Shown here piece after piece: positions 1 through 10,112 of a DNA stretch of 64,000 bases. Location of the stretch: positions 75,137,250 to 75,201,249 of the forward strand of contig JBCFYV010011172.1 in NCBI GenBank assembly GCA_039000515.1, given 5' to 3'. The position numbers and the translations under genes are program-made. This DNA is from Timema cristinae (taxonomy: Eukaryota; Arthropoda; Insecta; Phasmatodea; Timematidae). The notes below the pieces were generated by a model. That model did not search any database, had not been told where the DNA came from, and saw nothing but the letters and a program-made list of their open reading frames with translations. How positions within the stretch are numbered: position 1 is the stretch's first letter; each line of letters opens with the position of its first letter.

Positions 1-84
1 TAAATTTAAAGGAAGGGTATAATTTGTCAATGCATACAAGTAAAAAACTTTAATAAATAATTGCATACAAATATATGAACTCTA

Positions 85-225
85 CTGGAGGTTTTCTTCC
101 TAGGTAGTTTCCCACTCTTCCTTCACGAAATTATCGGTGCATTTAATTTGAATTCTACCTTTCTCATCTTCTCCTTACTAGTGTAAATATGTGGATGGCC
201 CAGATGGGTATTAAGACATTAAAGC
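85..225 (+). repeat. SINE family B, 3' fragment
   Basis: This is a head-less piece of the tRNA-derived SINE called family B here. It shows the body order of that family: the gttttc..ccactct segment, the cacgaaa..gcatttaatttgaattctacc segment, then a variant tail ending in gtggatggcccagatgggtattaagac. The same tail recurs at 665-770. No A or B box is present, so it is a fragment. Confidence 0.5.
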
Positions 226-283
226 AAGAGACAAAAGCAACCAAAAATATACTTTACATTTTAAAATTATTTACTTATACTTG

Positions 284-659
284 AATCGGTCATTTTAGAA
301 ACAACACATGTCATTGAAACTGGATTTTCGGGAAATAAAAAAACTGTCTAACTTGTAAACACTTGGTTAATTGAGAAATTGCTTTTGGAGACACATATCA
401 TGGGCTTACTACACATATAACCAGTAAACTATTTTGCCAAAACAAGTTGTCTTTCGGTTTTTTATAGAGGTTTTTCGACCATGACATGTGTTATTTCCAT
501 ACAAACTGAAAACTTTCAATACCGATTATATAAATTTCTGGCCATGTTTTATGTGTTCCTTATGCGTGGAATCATAGAGTTTTGTACAGAGAACAATAAT
601 CCGTGGCTAACTCATTTTGGTGAAATTTGTGACATATGTTGTTTCTGAAATGACCGATT
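284..659. mobile_element. Small MITE-like element with inverted termini
   Basis: The segment begins with aatcggtcattttagaaaca and ends with the inverse complement of nearly the same string (tgtttctgaaatgaccgatt). The arms match over about 30 bp with few mismatches. It has no coding capacity. It lies between two copies of the same SINE-tail sequence (190-283 and 663-790), so it either inserted between them or was part of a tandem duplication. The superfamily is not assigned because no clean target duplication is visible. Confidence 0.5.
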
Positions 660-662
660 ATA

Positions 663-790
663 CCTTTATCATCTTTTCCTTACTAGTGTAAATATGTGGA
701 TGGCCCGGATGAGTATTAAGACATAAAGCAAGAGACAAAAGCAACCAAAAATATAGTTTACTTTTTAAAATTATTTGATTATACTTATTT
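663..790 (+). repeat. Second copy of SINE B variant tail
   Basis: This repeats 178-283 almost base for base, from the ccttactagtgtaaatatgtg segment through an AT-rich end. Together with the MITE between them it forms a direct duplication with a spacing of about 480 bp. Confidence 0.6.
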
Positions 791-792
791 TT

Positions 793-976
793 GCATCACG
801 TCTTACTACACGCCTGGGCTATCTGGATTTAATTGCAATAATGGAGTAGGGATAAGGAAGGTAGAATATAAAGGAAATATACCCACATTTGGGTTTAGGG
901 AGAGTGGGAAGCCATTTATGTAAATCTACATCCAATAAATCCACTCAGGATTCGAACCTTGATATCCCCGTCATAC
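793..976 (-). repeat. SINE family B, minus strand
   Basis: Read on the minus strand this is a family B body. The + strand shows the reversed tail (cacgtcttactacacgcctg), then the reversed 'cacttcctctaaattc' body and a B-box-like ggattcgaacc. Its head is interrupted by the family C SINE that begins at 978, and a remnant of the family B head (tagactag..cacgtgcccac) reappears after 1212. This is a nested insertion. Confidence 0.6.
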
Positions 977-977
977 G

Positions 978-1212
978 TATTATTATTAACACCGCGTCTT
1001 ACTACCCGTTCGGGTTGTACGCACTTACGCTAATGTGTAATGGTAGGGTGATTGTGAGATGAAAATGAAGGACCTACAGTTTAACGTGGAATCCGAACCA
1101 CGGTGGTGGCCTGGCATTCCACACATTCACAAGTTGTGATTAATACACTCTTGTCAGAGGTGAGGAAGGGTTTGGAAATCAGATAAATCTGTGCCGGGAC
1201 TAGACTAGTTTG
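978..1212 (-). repeat. SINE family C, minus strand, 5' truncated
   Basis: The + strand starts with a short ATT run and the reversed shared tail (accgcgtcttactacccgtt). The family C body follows up to ctgtgccgggac, where it breaks off before the tRNA-like promoter. The copy sits inside a family B SINE. Confidence 0.75.
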
Positions 1213-1289
1213 ACGTTTAGTTCACGTGCCCACTGATGCGAGTAGTTTTCTCATATAATCATTCTTAAGAATGCGAGGCTTGAATACAA

Positions 1290-1660
1290 TCAATAAGAAT
1301 CGCAAATAGAAACGTGATTAAAACTCAAGAATTCAAACAAATTCCTTGGTCTGGAGGAAAAAATCAAGGGCGTCACACGAAATATATTTGAAGAGGATGA
1401 TGCGGGGGGGGGGGGGGATGTATGATACAGCAAATTTCCCAACAAAATTCCCAGGTGACAGGGATAGTACAGGGTCAACGTTGAGAATATCAGGGGGTCT
1501 GGAGATATGGATTACCCGGATTACCTTCCAGTAAATAGTGGGCCAGGGGGCTTCACCCCCCCCCCCCCAGAAAATTGAAAATTTTGAGGCAATAATTGGG
1601 CTTTGACTCGAGGTTTTATCCATGCTTTGCCAATTGATCAACTTAAATTAAAACCTTACC
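1290..1660. other. Segment with long G and C homopolymers
   Basis: A run of about 14 G lies near 1405-1418 and a run of about 14 C near 1556-1569. The short open frames here are caused by the homopolymers and match no family I know. No gene is called. The AAT-rich microsatellite at about 1689-1745 follows. Confidence 0.4.
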
Positions 1661-1688
1661 TAACTTCTTAAGGCTACTTGTTTCTAAT

Positions 1689-1745
1689 AATAAATAAATA
1701 ATAATAATAATAATAATAATAATATAATAATAATAATAATATATA
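1689..1745. repeat. AAT microsatellite
   Basis: This is an interrupted run of AAT/ATAA repeats in an AT-rich setting. No SINE tail is recognisable beside it. Confidence 0.8.
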
Positions 1746-2459
1746 TCATATCATAATCGTGGTAGTAGTATTATTAGTAGTAGTACCCTTAAAACTAGTA
1801 GGCAGTGACAATAGCACTATTAACCAACTTGATTAGCTAAACTTCCTAAACAATCTACAACAAAAGTTATCTCCTCTCAATGTTTGATGAGTTATTAAGT
1901 TGGAAGCTTTAATAGAGTAGGGATCGATAGCTGGGAGGTTTAAAATTCCTCTGTGTGAGTCTGCGGTAGATAATTTTTATAGTCGAAAGTACTATGGTAC
2001 AAAGTCATTCTAGAATTTCCCTGCTTAAGATCTCAACTTTCCACAAAATTCCCAAGGGGATTTGGGGGCAGAGGGGAAAGGGGGACACACACACCTCCCC
2101 CTAACTACCACAGCGCAACGCCTCTGGAAAAGATACTTAGTGCGTATACCATATCTATGCTCGAGGTAAAGTTTGGTTGCTGAACATTGAGCGTCCGAAC
2201 GGAAATGACTTTGTCAGCGTTGTAAAAACAATGGCTGTCTAATTACATCACATATCCAAGGTCATTTCACTGCATTTAGAGCTGTCACAGCATTCTTGAA
2301 ACATGGAGGATTGCCTATAATGTAACAAGGTCACACATTGTAATATACACCACGAGACTTTTATCTTGGCTAGAACAAAGTTTGTTTTATTTATCTTCCC
2401 AAGAAAATGTTCTTTAATTTTATTTCTGAAATTTGTACAACAATTTAAATTAAATGCAT

Positions 2460-3960
2460 ACAATAGATCATGGACATTTTCAGTTGATTACGAAACTTCG
2501 TTTAAAGTCTATCTTTGAATCTTTTAAGCTCACAAATTTATCAAGAACTTTCAAATAGTATTTGAGTGTTACCAAAATTATCTTAATCGATAGGTTATAA
2601 CTGGTAGTGTGCCTAATGTTAAGAAAATCAAATAGTCTATATGAAAATGTACATTTTATTTATTCTATACATTTTCTTATAGACAGTTGAGAGAACAAGT
2701 ATTTGAGGAAATATTGAAATTTAGGGTTATGAATAATATATATTGACAACACCTTATCTCAGTCGATAGCCTGACTGCTTTCTGAGCTAAGGGTCTTGGG
2801 TTCGATTATCATTGGGGAAATATGTGTTTCCCTTTCACATTGATAAATTAACGACTGCTGATTGGATGTTGTGCCTGTCCTAGTCTTAAGTTAAATATAG
2901 GGTATATGAAGCTACGACAGACCTAGCAAGCCGGTAGTGGAAACTATATGGCTTGAATATAAAACAGATCTAGGCCACAGGCTGGAAATGTAATGGATGT
3001 AAAAAATAATAATATGTATATACTAAAAATAGAATGAAGAAAAGGTAGATAATCTCAGGAGCTTTGATAAGTCTCAAAGTCGATAGAGGCCCAAAAAGAT
3101 TGCCGACCCCTTCTGATTAGCTATAAAGGTACCAAGCAATAAAGCAGGGTTCGCAAACTCACGACCCTCGAGACTTATAGGGTATAGCCAACACCGACTA
3201 GCGGACTGGTCCGCTTATCTCCAACACTTTTATATTTATTATTATCTGACCCGCAGTCATATACGTACTCAAAAACAAAATATATATTCTAGTTTATTTC
3301 TTGTTGTTTCAAATAAACTTACTCTTGTTCTATGTGCCAAAATTCTTCCCTTGTTAGGAAGATATATTGTTTTGGGGTATGAATATCACTATATAATATT
3401 AGCATGCGTGCAATTCAAATATTGTAGCTAAGTATTTTTTTTCTATGGCTTTAGGTAGTATGGTGACAGGAGAAAATAACCACCATTACAAATTAAATGA
3501 TCCCATTGGTGAAATAAATGCCAACTAAAATTAGTATGTGCTTATAGTTTTAAAAGCATTTAAATGTGATTGTAAAGGCCATAAATGTATTATTTTTTTA
3601 AGTCAAAATTAGCTTGGTACACCAGGTAGGGACTTTATATAGATTATATTATATTTAAATTGTAAAAATTATTAATTAGAAAATGGCTGAGTGCACTTAA
3701 GTAATAGTATTATCAGCCAGTTTTTGACATTTGAGGAAATTCATGTTTATTCCTCATTGGGTGACATTTTGAATGATAATTTGTCTGAATATTAAAATCG
3801 GTTAAAGGTGTAATTATATTTAAAAGTGAAGAGGAAAAGGTACTTTCTAACAAATCCTAGAACAGGTTAAAAAAGCATTATAGTATCAGCATTATATTAT
3901 TGTAAAATATTTAAATGGTTGAGTAAACTCTCAAAATTCAACCAAAGGCTGATTTTGGTA
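2460..3960. other. AT-rich stretch; only a SINE-like head seen
   Basis: Apart from the tRNA-like head at 2752-2822, I see no gene, long ORF or terminal repeats here. The sequence is AT-rich with no convincing splice-bounded exon. Confidence 0.5.
2752..2822 (+). repeat. tRNA-like SINE head (family D)
   Basis: A-box-like tatctcagtcgatagcctg is followed about 30 bp later by a B-box-like gggttcgattatc. The layout is that of a decayed tRNA-Lys-type head. The downstream body to about 2960 does not match families A, B or C. Confidence 0.45.
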
Positions 3961-4301
3961 GGTAAGGGAAAGTACCCAAATATCGTCCCCTGTTTTGTTT
4001 ATCTGAATTTCAGAAAAAGTATGGAAATTTTTTTTTTTACTAATCAGTTACATTCTGATAACGATGTATTTATAATTACTTGAATTGAAAAAATAAAATA
4101 AAGTTAGTTGTATGTTTTTAATATTTTTAGAAAAAGGTACGAAGAATGATATTAGGGTTATAGTTCTCTTAATATCACCCCACCCACCCCCTTTTCAACT
4201 CCAACAAAAAGTCATGAAGCATCACAAATAACTAGCATAATCAAGTAATACTCTGTTTATTTAACTATGCAAATATTAAAATAGATTCATAAAGATATCC
4301 A

Positions 4302-5907
4302 TCAAAACAAACTCACAAATAAATGTTTGTCTATTGTGTTATAGCTGCAACATACAGTGTGACCCCACCGATGACACTCTGTACACTGAACCCATTTCTC
4401 ACCATGTTTGTCATTGTAGAACCATTTATCACACACTAAACACTGAGCATCTTCATCATTTTCACTGTCTTCATCATCCGTTTCCACAAAATTCAGGTGG
4501 TCATCTGACGATGACGAGGAAACCGTGCCCCGTTTATCGCAACGTTTCTGTGGTTCTAGCTTAACCCTCTTTCCTCGCTTAGCTCTCTGAGGAGTTGACG
4601 GATTTGGTAGCGTAGTCCCTGATTTATTTTGTAATGCAAATTTTCTTTTCTCGCCTATCTCTTACTTATTTTTTTCATTGGCTTCTTTTCGAGCTGATCA
4701 TCCATTACTTTGTTTTTGTGTGGTGATCCTGTCACAAGAACTGCAGCACCCTGGCGAGAAATCTGGTCAGCAGTTTTGTTATTTTGTATTGTTAGAACGG
4801 GATTTATTTCTGCTGGTAAAGTGAAAGGAGGGTTACCGTTGTTGTTCTTTTTTCCTGTAGATCTTCTGAAATTAAGTCATGATCTTGGAAAACATTTCTA
4901 TTCATGGGAAACAAGCCAGTTTTCCGGAATCCATTTACTGCTACTTCTACTGTGGCTGATTTCACTTAATCTTTCTCATTAGGTTAGCAATTTGATAGCT
5001 TGTTACTACTCGACCAGTTTTTTTTTTTATCGGTAGTAATATGTTTTGAACGGATTCATGAAAGCCACATCTAATGGTTGCATACGGTGTGTACAGTGAG
5101 GTGGTAAGCACACAATGTCACCCGTTAGCTCGAGCCATATCTATAACGTCTGGGTTTCTAACATGTGTGTAATGCCCATCTAATACAAGAACCACTGTGT
5201 CTGTAAGTGAAGGTTTCACAGTAGCAATGAAATGTGTAAACCACTTGGTAAAACTGTCCACTTGTATCCATCCAGTCATGTGAGTGGCACCAATTGTTCC
5301 AGGAGGAGCTCCATCAAGTAGCTCTTTCTTCATATTCTTACGAAGGAACACGATTAACGGGGGAACAAACACTCCAGAGGCACTCATACACGTGACCACT
5401 GTCACAAGAGCACCCCTTTCAGCGGATGATAATGATGACACTTGTCTCTTACCCTTCAATGCCACAACTTTGCTTGTTTTGTGTTGAATGACACTGAGTT
5501 CAGCTTCATCATCATTGAATAACCTAATGGGTGAGAAATTAATTTTTTGCATTTCGGGTTCAAAAACATAAAAAGCTTTGATACTTTTTCGGGCGTCAAG
5601 CCCTTAACTCTGGATAAACTGGTTGGTTGAGGCTTTTGAAGAGTTAACTAAGATGTCTTTTAAAGAATCGGAAAGCCATTTTTTTTCTGCTGCCTCTTTT
5701 TGGTTATAAAATGGGTGAGAAGTTTGGGTTTTTTATGGCTAGTTGGAATGCCATGCACCTTATGTTCCTTGTCGTTAAGCCAAAGAAATGTTTCTCTATA
5801 ATTGAACAATATTTCATCAACTCATCTTCAAGCTTATTAGGAAGAACAGGCTTCCTTTTCAAACTATCTTTAACAATTTTTTCAATACTTTTTTTTTTAC
5901 TTTTCAC
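4302..5907 (-). pseudogene. pogo/Tigger-like transposase pseudogene
   Basis: The gene would encode a cut-and-paste DDE transposase. Three coding pieces are visible. 5907-5704 carries a basic N-terminus and a CENP-B-like helix-turn-helix segment (LPNKLEDELMKYC). 5552-5118 is the DDE core, with the first catalytic Asp in LFNDDEAELSV and the second in VLVLDGHYTHVRN. After a frameshift near 5120 the third motif (LPPHCTHRMQPLDVAFM) follows, read down to about 5030. 4487-4302 is a C-terminal PHD-like finger (CLVC..CTECHRWGHTVCC), known from many insect pogo-like transposases. A stop lies between pieces one and two (about 5690) and another near 5610. Family identity is strong and inactivation is certain from the reading frame. 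Confidence 0.9.
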
Positions 5908-6104
5908 ACAATCTTTGAGTGTAGATTAGGCACATTAAGATTTTGACGCTTTCTTTACACCCATTTCTTTTTTATAACTGCTGCAACAATGGCACACATG
6001 TTGCCTTCATCCTAGGTTTAACGTTTCTTAATATTTGGTGAAAACATCTGCAATATAAAGGGAGAGGAATATTTAAAATGTTTTACTTTAATTGGGGTCT
6101 TAAT

Positions 6105-6145
6105 ATCGTCCCCTGGGTGAAATTAGGAACTAGCTAGGGGACGAT
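6105..6145. promoter_or_regulatory. Internal palindrome matching the transposon end
   Basis: Atcgtcccct at 6105-6114 and aggggacgat at 6136-6145 form a 10-bp inverted repeat. The tatcgtcccc motif also occurs inside the left terminal repeat at 3981-3990. This placement, about 370 bp inside the right end, would suit an extra transposase-binding site; that role is inferred. Confidence 0.45.
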
Positions 6146-6545
6146 AATGTGCATCTAAGCACATTTCAATATAGTGGCCTTACTGTTAAAACAAATAAAT
6201 ATAATTCACTGTTGGTTAAACAAAGACGAGCAATGTTCCACACACACTATGATCTGGGTGAATGAGAAAACAGAAAACATACCTTAGCTTGGTTGTCTGT
6301 TGATCAAATTAATGCTATCAAAAACTCTGATACTGTGATTTCAAAAAACTAATACGACACACCTGTGCGTTTTGCAACTGCACTATTCTCACACAACATG
6401 GCTGTTTTAGCTCTCGGTACAACTTCACCAGCTACCGTAGGTTACAGCACTTAACAGACCAAGAATGATGAGGGATGAAATTAGGAGAAGGGACTATATT
6501 CGGGTACTGTCCCTTATATTGTAGTTACCAAATTAGATACTAATT

Positions 6546-6815
6546 TTATGTTGTTTTAGAATAAGTTTTTAATACTGTTATAGTTGCTGGTTGATCTAAT
6601 TATAATTATTCGTTAGTAAGAGGTTTACGTTCTGTTCAAACTATTTCTTGTATAGTTAGTTTGGCTATAATTATATTATCTTTTATTTTATTAGTGGGTA
6701 GAATTAATTCAAAGGATTTGTATGCCTATCAATATTATGTATGGTTTATTTACATTATAATTACTTATAGTTTGGTTTATTATCAAAAACCATTTCAATA
6801 CAATTTTAGTTTAGT
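6546..6815 (+). pseudogene. nad1: NUMT: mitochondrial ND1 fragment
   Basis: This is a nuclear copy of part of the gene for NADH dehydrogenase subunit 1, a proton-pumping core subunit of respiratory complex I. In the frame starting at 6574, with invertebrate mitochondrial codes, it reads TVMVAGWSNYNYSLVSGLRS, then QTISCMVSLAMIMLSFILL, and further on YAYQYYVWFIY. These match the conserved middle of ND1. An in-frame TGA at 6592 must be Trp, and AGA codons fit Ser. A frameshift near 6570 separates an upstream piece (LCCFSMSF), and after YSLVYY the match decays, with KPFQYNF possibly corresponding to the RTPFDF region. It covers roughly a quarter of the gene. It lies about 30 bp from the pogo element's right end. 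Confidence 0.85.
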
Positions 6816-7489
6816 GTTGGCTAGACTGCCGAGTACAGGGAGATCCAGGTTGGAATCGAACCTAAACAGCTGTTAATACAAGTCACAACCATTACAACGA
6901 AATATAGTGATCACAGCCCTAGCTCATATTGCGGCAAACTATGCACATAAAAGCTTCAAAATCTGATTTAAGTGCGCATGATTTGTAGTGAAGAGTGTCG
7001 TAGGGTTAGATAATTATAATATCGATACAATTAATTGACTGCTGATAATATATATTATGTATACAAACCATATTCTTGAGCCAATGGCTCTTCTCGCTGT
7101 GACTTACTTAGTGTTATTAAAATAGGTAACTTATATTCTGGACAGGTAGGAAGGTGTAATACAAAAGCATATAGTACAATCAAGCAAACATGTTTTAGGT
7201 TGTGGCTGGCATGAGAACACCAGAAACACTATCAAATAAGTTACAATAAAGCAATAACCGCGATTACAATTCTCTGTTCAAACTCGCGTATCGACTACAG
7301 TGCTTGGTATTTAAATATGTCACAACTTACACGCGCTTAGGACGGTGTAGACGGATACAAACATTAAAATTAAAAGTATTTACCAATACATAATCTTCCC
7401 CTATGATTCAACGATCTGGCATTTTTACTGGAAAATTTTTATCTTCAGGTACGATTTTATGTTGGCTAACTTAATGTTTGTCATTGAGG

Positions 7490-7860
7490 TGGGGAAGTCG
7501 AAAGAAAAGGCCAGTACTTTCGCAGTTTTTATTGCAAAACATTTTTTTTTGCCAAAATAAATAAAATATCCCTCTTAGTACAAACATAGTTTAATTTTTT
7601 TCACATGGTGGTAACAACAGTTTTGAATATATGCATGAGCATAGCGGCATTAGATAACACACATTTTATTTGAAAAAGGAAAAAGTTGTTATTAAATTCC
7701 AGGACACTCTTGACATATATTAAAGAAATGTTAAGGCCGCCATGTGAAGAAAATCATATTCTATGTTTCCACCAAAATAATATTTTATTTATTTTGATCA
7801 AACCATATTTTTGAAATAAAAATTGAAACAAGAGGATCTTTTCTCGCGCCAACTACAGCC
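7490..7860. repeat. Foldback-type interspersed repeat, copy 1
   Basis: The arms at about 7530-7615 and 7735-7800 are imperfect inverse complements (ttttttcacatggtgg against ccgccatgtgaagaaaa). The core at 7620-7720 (gcatgagcatagcggcattagat) matches 31460-31540 in the opposite orientation, while the arms keep the same order. There is no coding capacity. The downstream segment to about 8280 (cccccttcaccattcc..gaggggtg) may belong to the same element. Confidence 0.55.
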
Positions 7861-8499
7861 CCTGCCCTATTTTAAATGATATACAATATAGTCCGGTTTG
7901 ATATTTTAGTCTTGGTTGGTTTGATGTTCTTCTACAATATAATACGGCTTATATTTTAGTCTTGGTCTTCGCAACTGGTATTATTATTATTAAAGGTTAT
8001 AAAAGCTAGAGAGAGAACATAAAAACACAGACAGATAAACCTACATTTTCGTCTATTGCATAATAAAAAAACTAAAACCAAGTAACTAAAAGCCAACAAA
8101 ATGCATCGCGTAGTCTTCAGGCGCAATACCTCACGTCACATACCAAGTTTCTTGTAGAACATAACCAACCCCCTTCACCATTCCAACCCCTCTTGTCAGC
8201 CATAAGTACGAGGGAGGGATGTGAGGGGTGAAGAATTCCTCGCGGGAATAAGAGGGTTAGCGAAACACCCGGATAAAAAACTGCTTTTGCTCCCATGAAT
8301 TTATATTTATTCGGCGAAAGTGCTAGATAAATTATGTAGAGCTACATTTGTTATCTCGCCGTTTCTACAAATTATATTTCTCAATTTAGTTGCTCTTTCT
8401 AACATTCTTTAAAAAAAACTAGAACATTAAAAAAAAGGTTTAGCCAATTTTATGAAACTCACAACTGTGGACACGTAGACTAAATTTCAAGCTCATATA

Positions 8500-8690
8500 G
8501 TCTAGTTTTCCTGTGACAAGGAGGTCTATGTTCCAACCCGGGCGGGAGTATTGATGGAGTTTTTTCATACAAACTATTTTCTACTTTCTCTTTACGTACA
8601 TTTGTGTACTTTTACCTTAAATTCTACCTTTTACATCCCAATTATATTCGATTAATTTGTGTAGTCTCTGTACAGGTGGTAAGATGCGAT
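8500..8690 (+). repeat. Decayed SINE B-like fragment
   Basis: A B-box-like ttccaacccgggcggg precedes gttttttcatac..tttctactttctctttacg and ttaaattctacc, in the same order as family B. The A box is not recognisable. Confidence 0.4.
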
Positions 8691-8699
8691 GGAAAAATA

Positions 8700-9465
8700 A
8701 ATAGTTCATAAGAAATAACGTTTTGATTACTTTATTATGTTTAAATAATCATTACGTTGGTATTCATACTTTACTGGTATTGACTGGTCGACTGACCTAC
8801 TGACATTTACTGTGATGTGTGATAGAGGAAGGAAAGTAAGGTGTGTAAGTAGTAAGTCAATTAGATGTATACTGGCTGTAGTGTTTTATGTAGACATCTT
8901 TAAATAAACTAAAAAAGAAAATATTTATTTGTTACGGCGATAAATATATTTTTATTCATTGGAGTTTAAAAACTTTTAGTTTTCAACCACAAAAGCAAAC
9001 GGGCCTTCCTTTATTACAAACATTTAAAGGTTACTCTCTTGATTAAGGTCTACGATGGTGTAGTTTTAGACTGTTGGTTTTATTCTATCAGTAAGTTCCA
9101 AGCATAAATAAACCAGGTCAGGTCTGCAAGTTTCCTGTGAAAAAACAAAACACCCCCGGTTAAAAAAAAAACAACTTCACACGTTTGAACCTAGTGCCAG
9201 TATGCGTTGATGTATTGCAGGGCTGCATCCCCAGTTTCTTCCCAGGAGAAGCCGGGTAGCTTGGCTGGTACTGACAAGGGATTTAGTAGCTGTCTGCTAT
9301 AATAGATGGCTCTTGCTGTCTCCATCCTCAAACTGTTAGATCCTAGTTACCTTTCTAACCCATCTTCGCTGGATGTTTACAGACACATCTGTGCATTGAA
9401 TATTAAACCATCCTTTAATTTCATACAGGGAACTTTTTATTATGAAAACACTTTATATTTAAAAA
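8700..9465. other. Stretch without recognisable features
   Basis: I see no gene here. The GC-richer patch at about 9185-9370 has no long ORF and matches no family that I recognise. Confidence 0.5.
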
Positions 9466-9469
9466 TGTA

Positions 9470-9955
9470 ATGTAGAACCAACAATATACAAAGCAATAGT
9501 TTTACCGGTTTTTCTCTATGGTTGTGAAATATGTTATCTTACATTATATGACGAAGATGAATTTAAAACAATGTGCTTAGGAAGATATTTGGTCTAAAAA
9601 GGGAGGACGATACTGAGTAGTGAAGGGTGTTACATAATTATGAGCTACATAACCTGTATGCATCACTAAACATTATTAGTATAACCAAATCTCGCAGATT
9701 ACGGTAGGCAGAACATGCAGCGCGAATGAAAGAATCTAAAACCGTGTTCAGAGTAGTGATTGGCAATTTCAAAGAGAAGAGACCATTGGGAAGACCTAGA
9801 CACAGATGGAAGGATAACATCAAAATTAATCTGAAAGGGATAGGGTGTAATGGGGTGAACTGGTTAGAACTAGCTTAAGATAGGAATGGGTGGCGTACTT
9901 TTGTGAGTCCAGCAATGACATTTTGAGTTCTTAATGCATTGGAGTAAATAAGTAA
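9470..9955 (+). pseudogene. RTE-like LINE, C-terminal fragment
   Basis: This is a decayed 3' end of a non-LTR retrotransposon polymerase gene. One frame gives TIYKAIVLPVFLYGCEICYL, matching the thumb region after the catalytic core. After a frameshift another gives SRRLRWAEHAARMKE and, further on, RPLGRPRHRWKDNIKINLKG then GVNWLELA. These are hallmark C-terminal strings of a widespread arthropod LINE group. The catalytic motif is absent, so the copy is 5' truncated, as is usual for LINE insertions. A related but longer copy lies at 19480-20275. Assignment to the RTE-like group is from memory of the family; the fragment itself is certain. Confidence 0.75.
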
Positions 9956-10112
9956 AATGTAATGTAATATTTATAGGCGTACTTTAAACTCTTGTTACTC
10001 TGGACAAATAATACTAGATTTGTAAGCTTTCTTTAATCTACTAGCCCACTTCGGTGATCACATGGCCTAAAGTCATATTACACAAACGATTTCTTAGCGT
10101 GTTTATTGAGCT

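Larger units (their letters stand above)
3965..6514 (-). mobile_element. pogo/Tigger-like DNA transposon, complete ends
   Basis: The left end (taagggaaagtacccaaata from 3963) and the right end (inverse complement ending at 6516) match over 27 bp with three mismatches. Both are bordered by TA, the target duplication expected for the Tc1/mariner-pogo group. Between them, on the minus strand, lie a DNA-binding segment, a DDE transposase core and a C-terminal zinc-finger segment, all broken by stops and frameshifts. The length of about 2.55 kb is normal for a pogo-like element with one transposase gene. Because the ends are intact but the gene is not, mobility would need transposase supplied from elsewhere. 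Confidence 0.9.

Noticed and set aside
3440..3960. Mitochondrial tRNA or rRNA sequence upstream of the pogo element, continuing the NUMT
   Set aside because: Some strings look like mitochondrial tRNA arms, but no convincing cloverleaf or rRNA landmark could be found.
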